A stretch of DNA of 49,990 nucleotides. It comes from SFWF01 sp045537915 (GTDB lineage Bacteria > Bacillota > Clostridia > Oscillospirales > Acutalibacteraceae). The notes under the pieces were generated by a model. That model was given only the letters and a program-made list of their open reading frames with translations, ran no database searches and had not been told where the DNA came from. This document shows positions 49,586 to 49,990 of this stretch, one piece after another. A program made the position numbers and the translations under genes. Position 1 is the first letter of the stretch. Each line of letters begins with the position of its first letter. The stretch is taken from contig JAZSQK010000048.1 of the NCBI GenBank assembly GCA_045537915.1, positions 1 to 49,990 on the forward strand. The letters are read 5' to 3'.

Positions 49586-49990
49586 TTATTTTACAACGAT
49601 ATTAACAAGTTTTTTGGGTACGTAAAGCTGCTTAATAATCGTTTTTCCTTCAACATCTTTAGCAACGGCAGGATCACTAAGAGCGAGAGCGATAGCATCA
49701 TCGGAAGAAATCTCTGCAGGAACATTAAGTCTTGCCTTGATCTTGCCGTTTATCTGAGCTACTATCTCGACAGAAGCATCAACACACTTAGCGGGATCAT
49801 ATGTGGGCCATTTAGCCTCATTTAGCATACCCTCAAATCCGACATTTACCCAAAGTTCTTCTGTAATGTGAGGCGCAAAGGGATTTAGAAGAATGAGAAG
49901 TGTCTTAAACTCACCACGAGTTATGCTTTGGTTGTTTGATATCTCATTAATGAGAGCCATCATAGCCGAGATTGCGGTGTTCATCTTAAG
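49586..49990 (-). CDS. leuS: Leucyl-tRNA synthetase, C-terminal part (continues beyond the window)
   Basis: The visible ~134 residues are the C-terminal end of bacterial LeuRS. The anticodon-binding helical bundle includes FKTLLILLNPFAPHITEELW. The small C-terminal domain follows (EIVAQINGKIKARLNVPAEI), then the ending LYVPKKLVNIVVK, which contacts the tRNA elbow. The frame is open to the right edge, so the 5' part of the gene (catalytic HIGH/KMSKS and editing domain) lies outside. Downstream (49544-49578) is an imperfect stem without a good U-tract, so its terminator is unclear. Confidence 0.93.
   Translation of the reverse strand, partial: LKMNTAISAMMALINEISNNQSITRGEFKTLLILLNPFAPHITEELWVNVGFEGMLNEAKWPTYDPAKCVDASVEIVAQINGKIKARLNVPAEISSDDAIALALSDPAVAKDVEGKTIIKQLYVPKKLVNIVVK

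Overview
The window looks like a chromosome segment of a low-GC, endospore-forming Clostridia, probably near Oscillospirales/Ruminococcaceae. The evidence is AT-rich DNA, strong Shine-Dalgarno sites and near-consensus sigma-A promoters (TTGACA-17-TATAAT). It also carries an alpha/beta-type spore protein, a SpoIIM-like gene, a T-box riboswitch, an indirect Asn-tRNA pathway (GatCAB with an archaeal-type AspRS) and an EcfA1-EcfA2-EcfT-TruA cluster. The taxonomic placement is inference.

Layout. 1-1.9 kb is accessory: a GAPDH fragment abuts the C-terminal half of an integrase, followed by a small mobile-element-type ORF and a Phd/ParE-like toxin-antitoxin pair. 1.9-7.3 kb holds the SASP gene (- strand) and a T-box-controlled gatC-gatA-gatB-aspS operon. 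7.3-10.6 kb carries an SDR reductase, proC, a SpoIIM-like gene and a XerD-like recombinase with two altered catalytic residues. 10.7-13.0 kb is an amino-acid ABC transporter whose binding protein has its two lobes in swapped order. 13.0-15.5 kb (- strand) has a PfkB sugar kinase, an M20 peptidase and two tRNA-Ser genes. 15.5-19.6 kb (- strand) is a potABCD polyamine transporter with a structured leader. 19.7-30.9 kb is one long + strand run of housekeeping genes: ruvCAB, an rRNA-type methyltransferase, ecfA1-A2-T, truA, a DUF5711-like protein, a CvpA-like protein, pgsA and a ClpE-like ATPase. 30.9-31.4 kb has tRNA-Gly and tRNA-Arg with a duplicated tRNA-Arg 3' end. 31.4-36.7 kb has a small membrane protein, typA/bipA, a DEDDh exonuclease, a radical SAM enzyme and a canonical Xer recombinase. 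36.7-42.2 kb carries oadB-oadG, galK, ackA and divergent tmcAL. 42.2-49.1 kb has uvrC, a small lipoprotein, acn-icd and convergent gltA, which together form the oxidative citrate-to-2-oxoglutarate branch. 49.1-50 kb has tRNA-Lys with a second duplicated-3'-end structure and the C-terminal end of leuS.

Most genes are ordinary housekeeping. The strongest unusual signal is a pair of tRNA loci (Arg at 31.1 kb, Lys at 49.2-49.4 kb) built on the same plan. In each, the tRNA 3' end and its terminator are repeated about 200 bp downstream (offsets 205 and 201 bp). Between the copies lies a hairpin-rich insert that contains an inverted copy of the T-arm 5' half of its own host tRNA. Other noteworthy points are the circularly permuted solute-binding protein, a possible AUA start codon for gatA, a terminator-like hairpin enclosing the start codon of the M20 gene, and the altered XerD active site.
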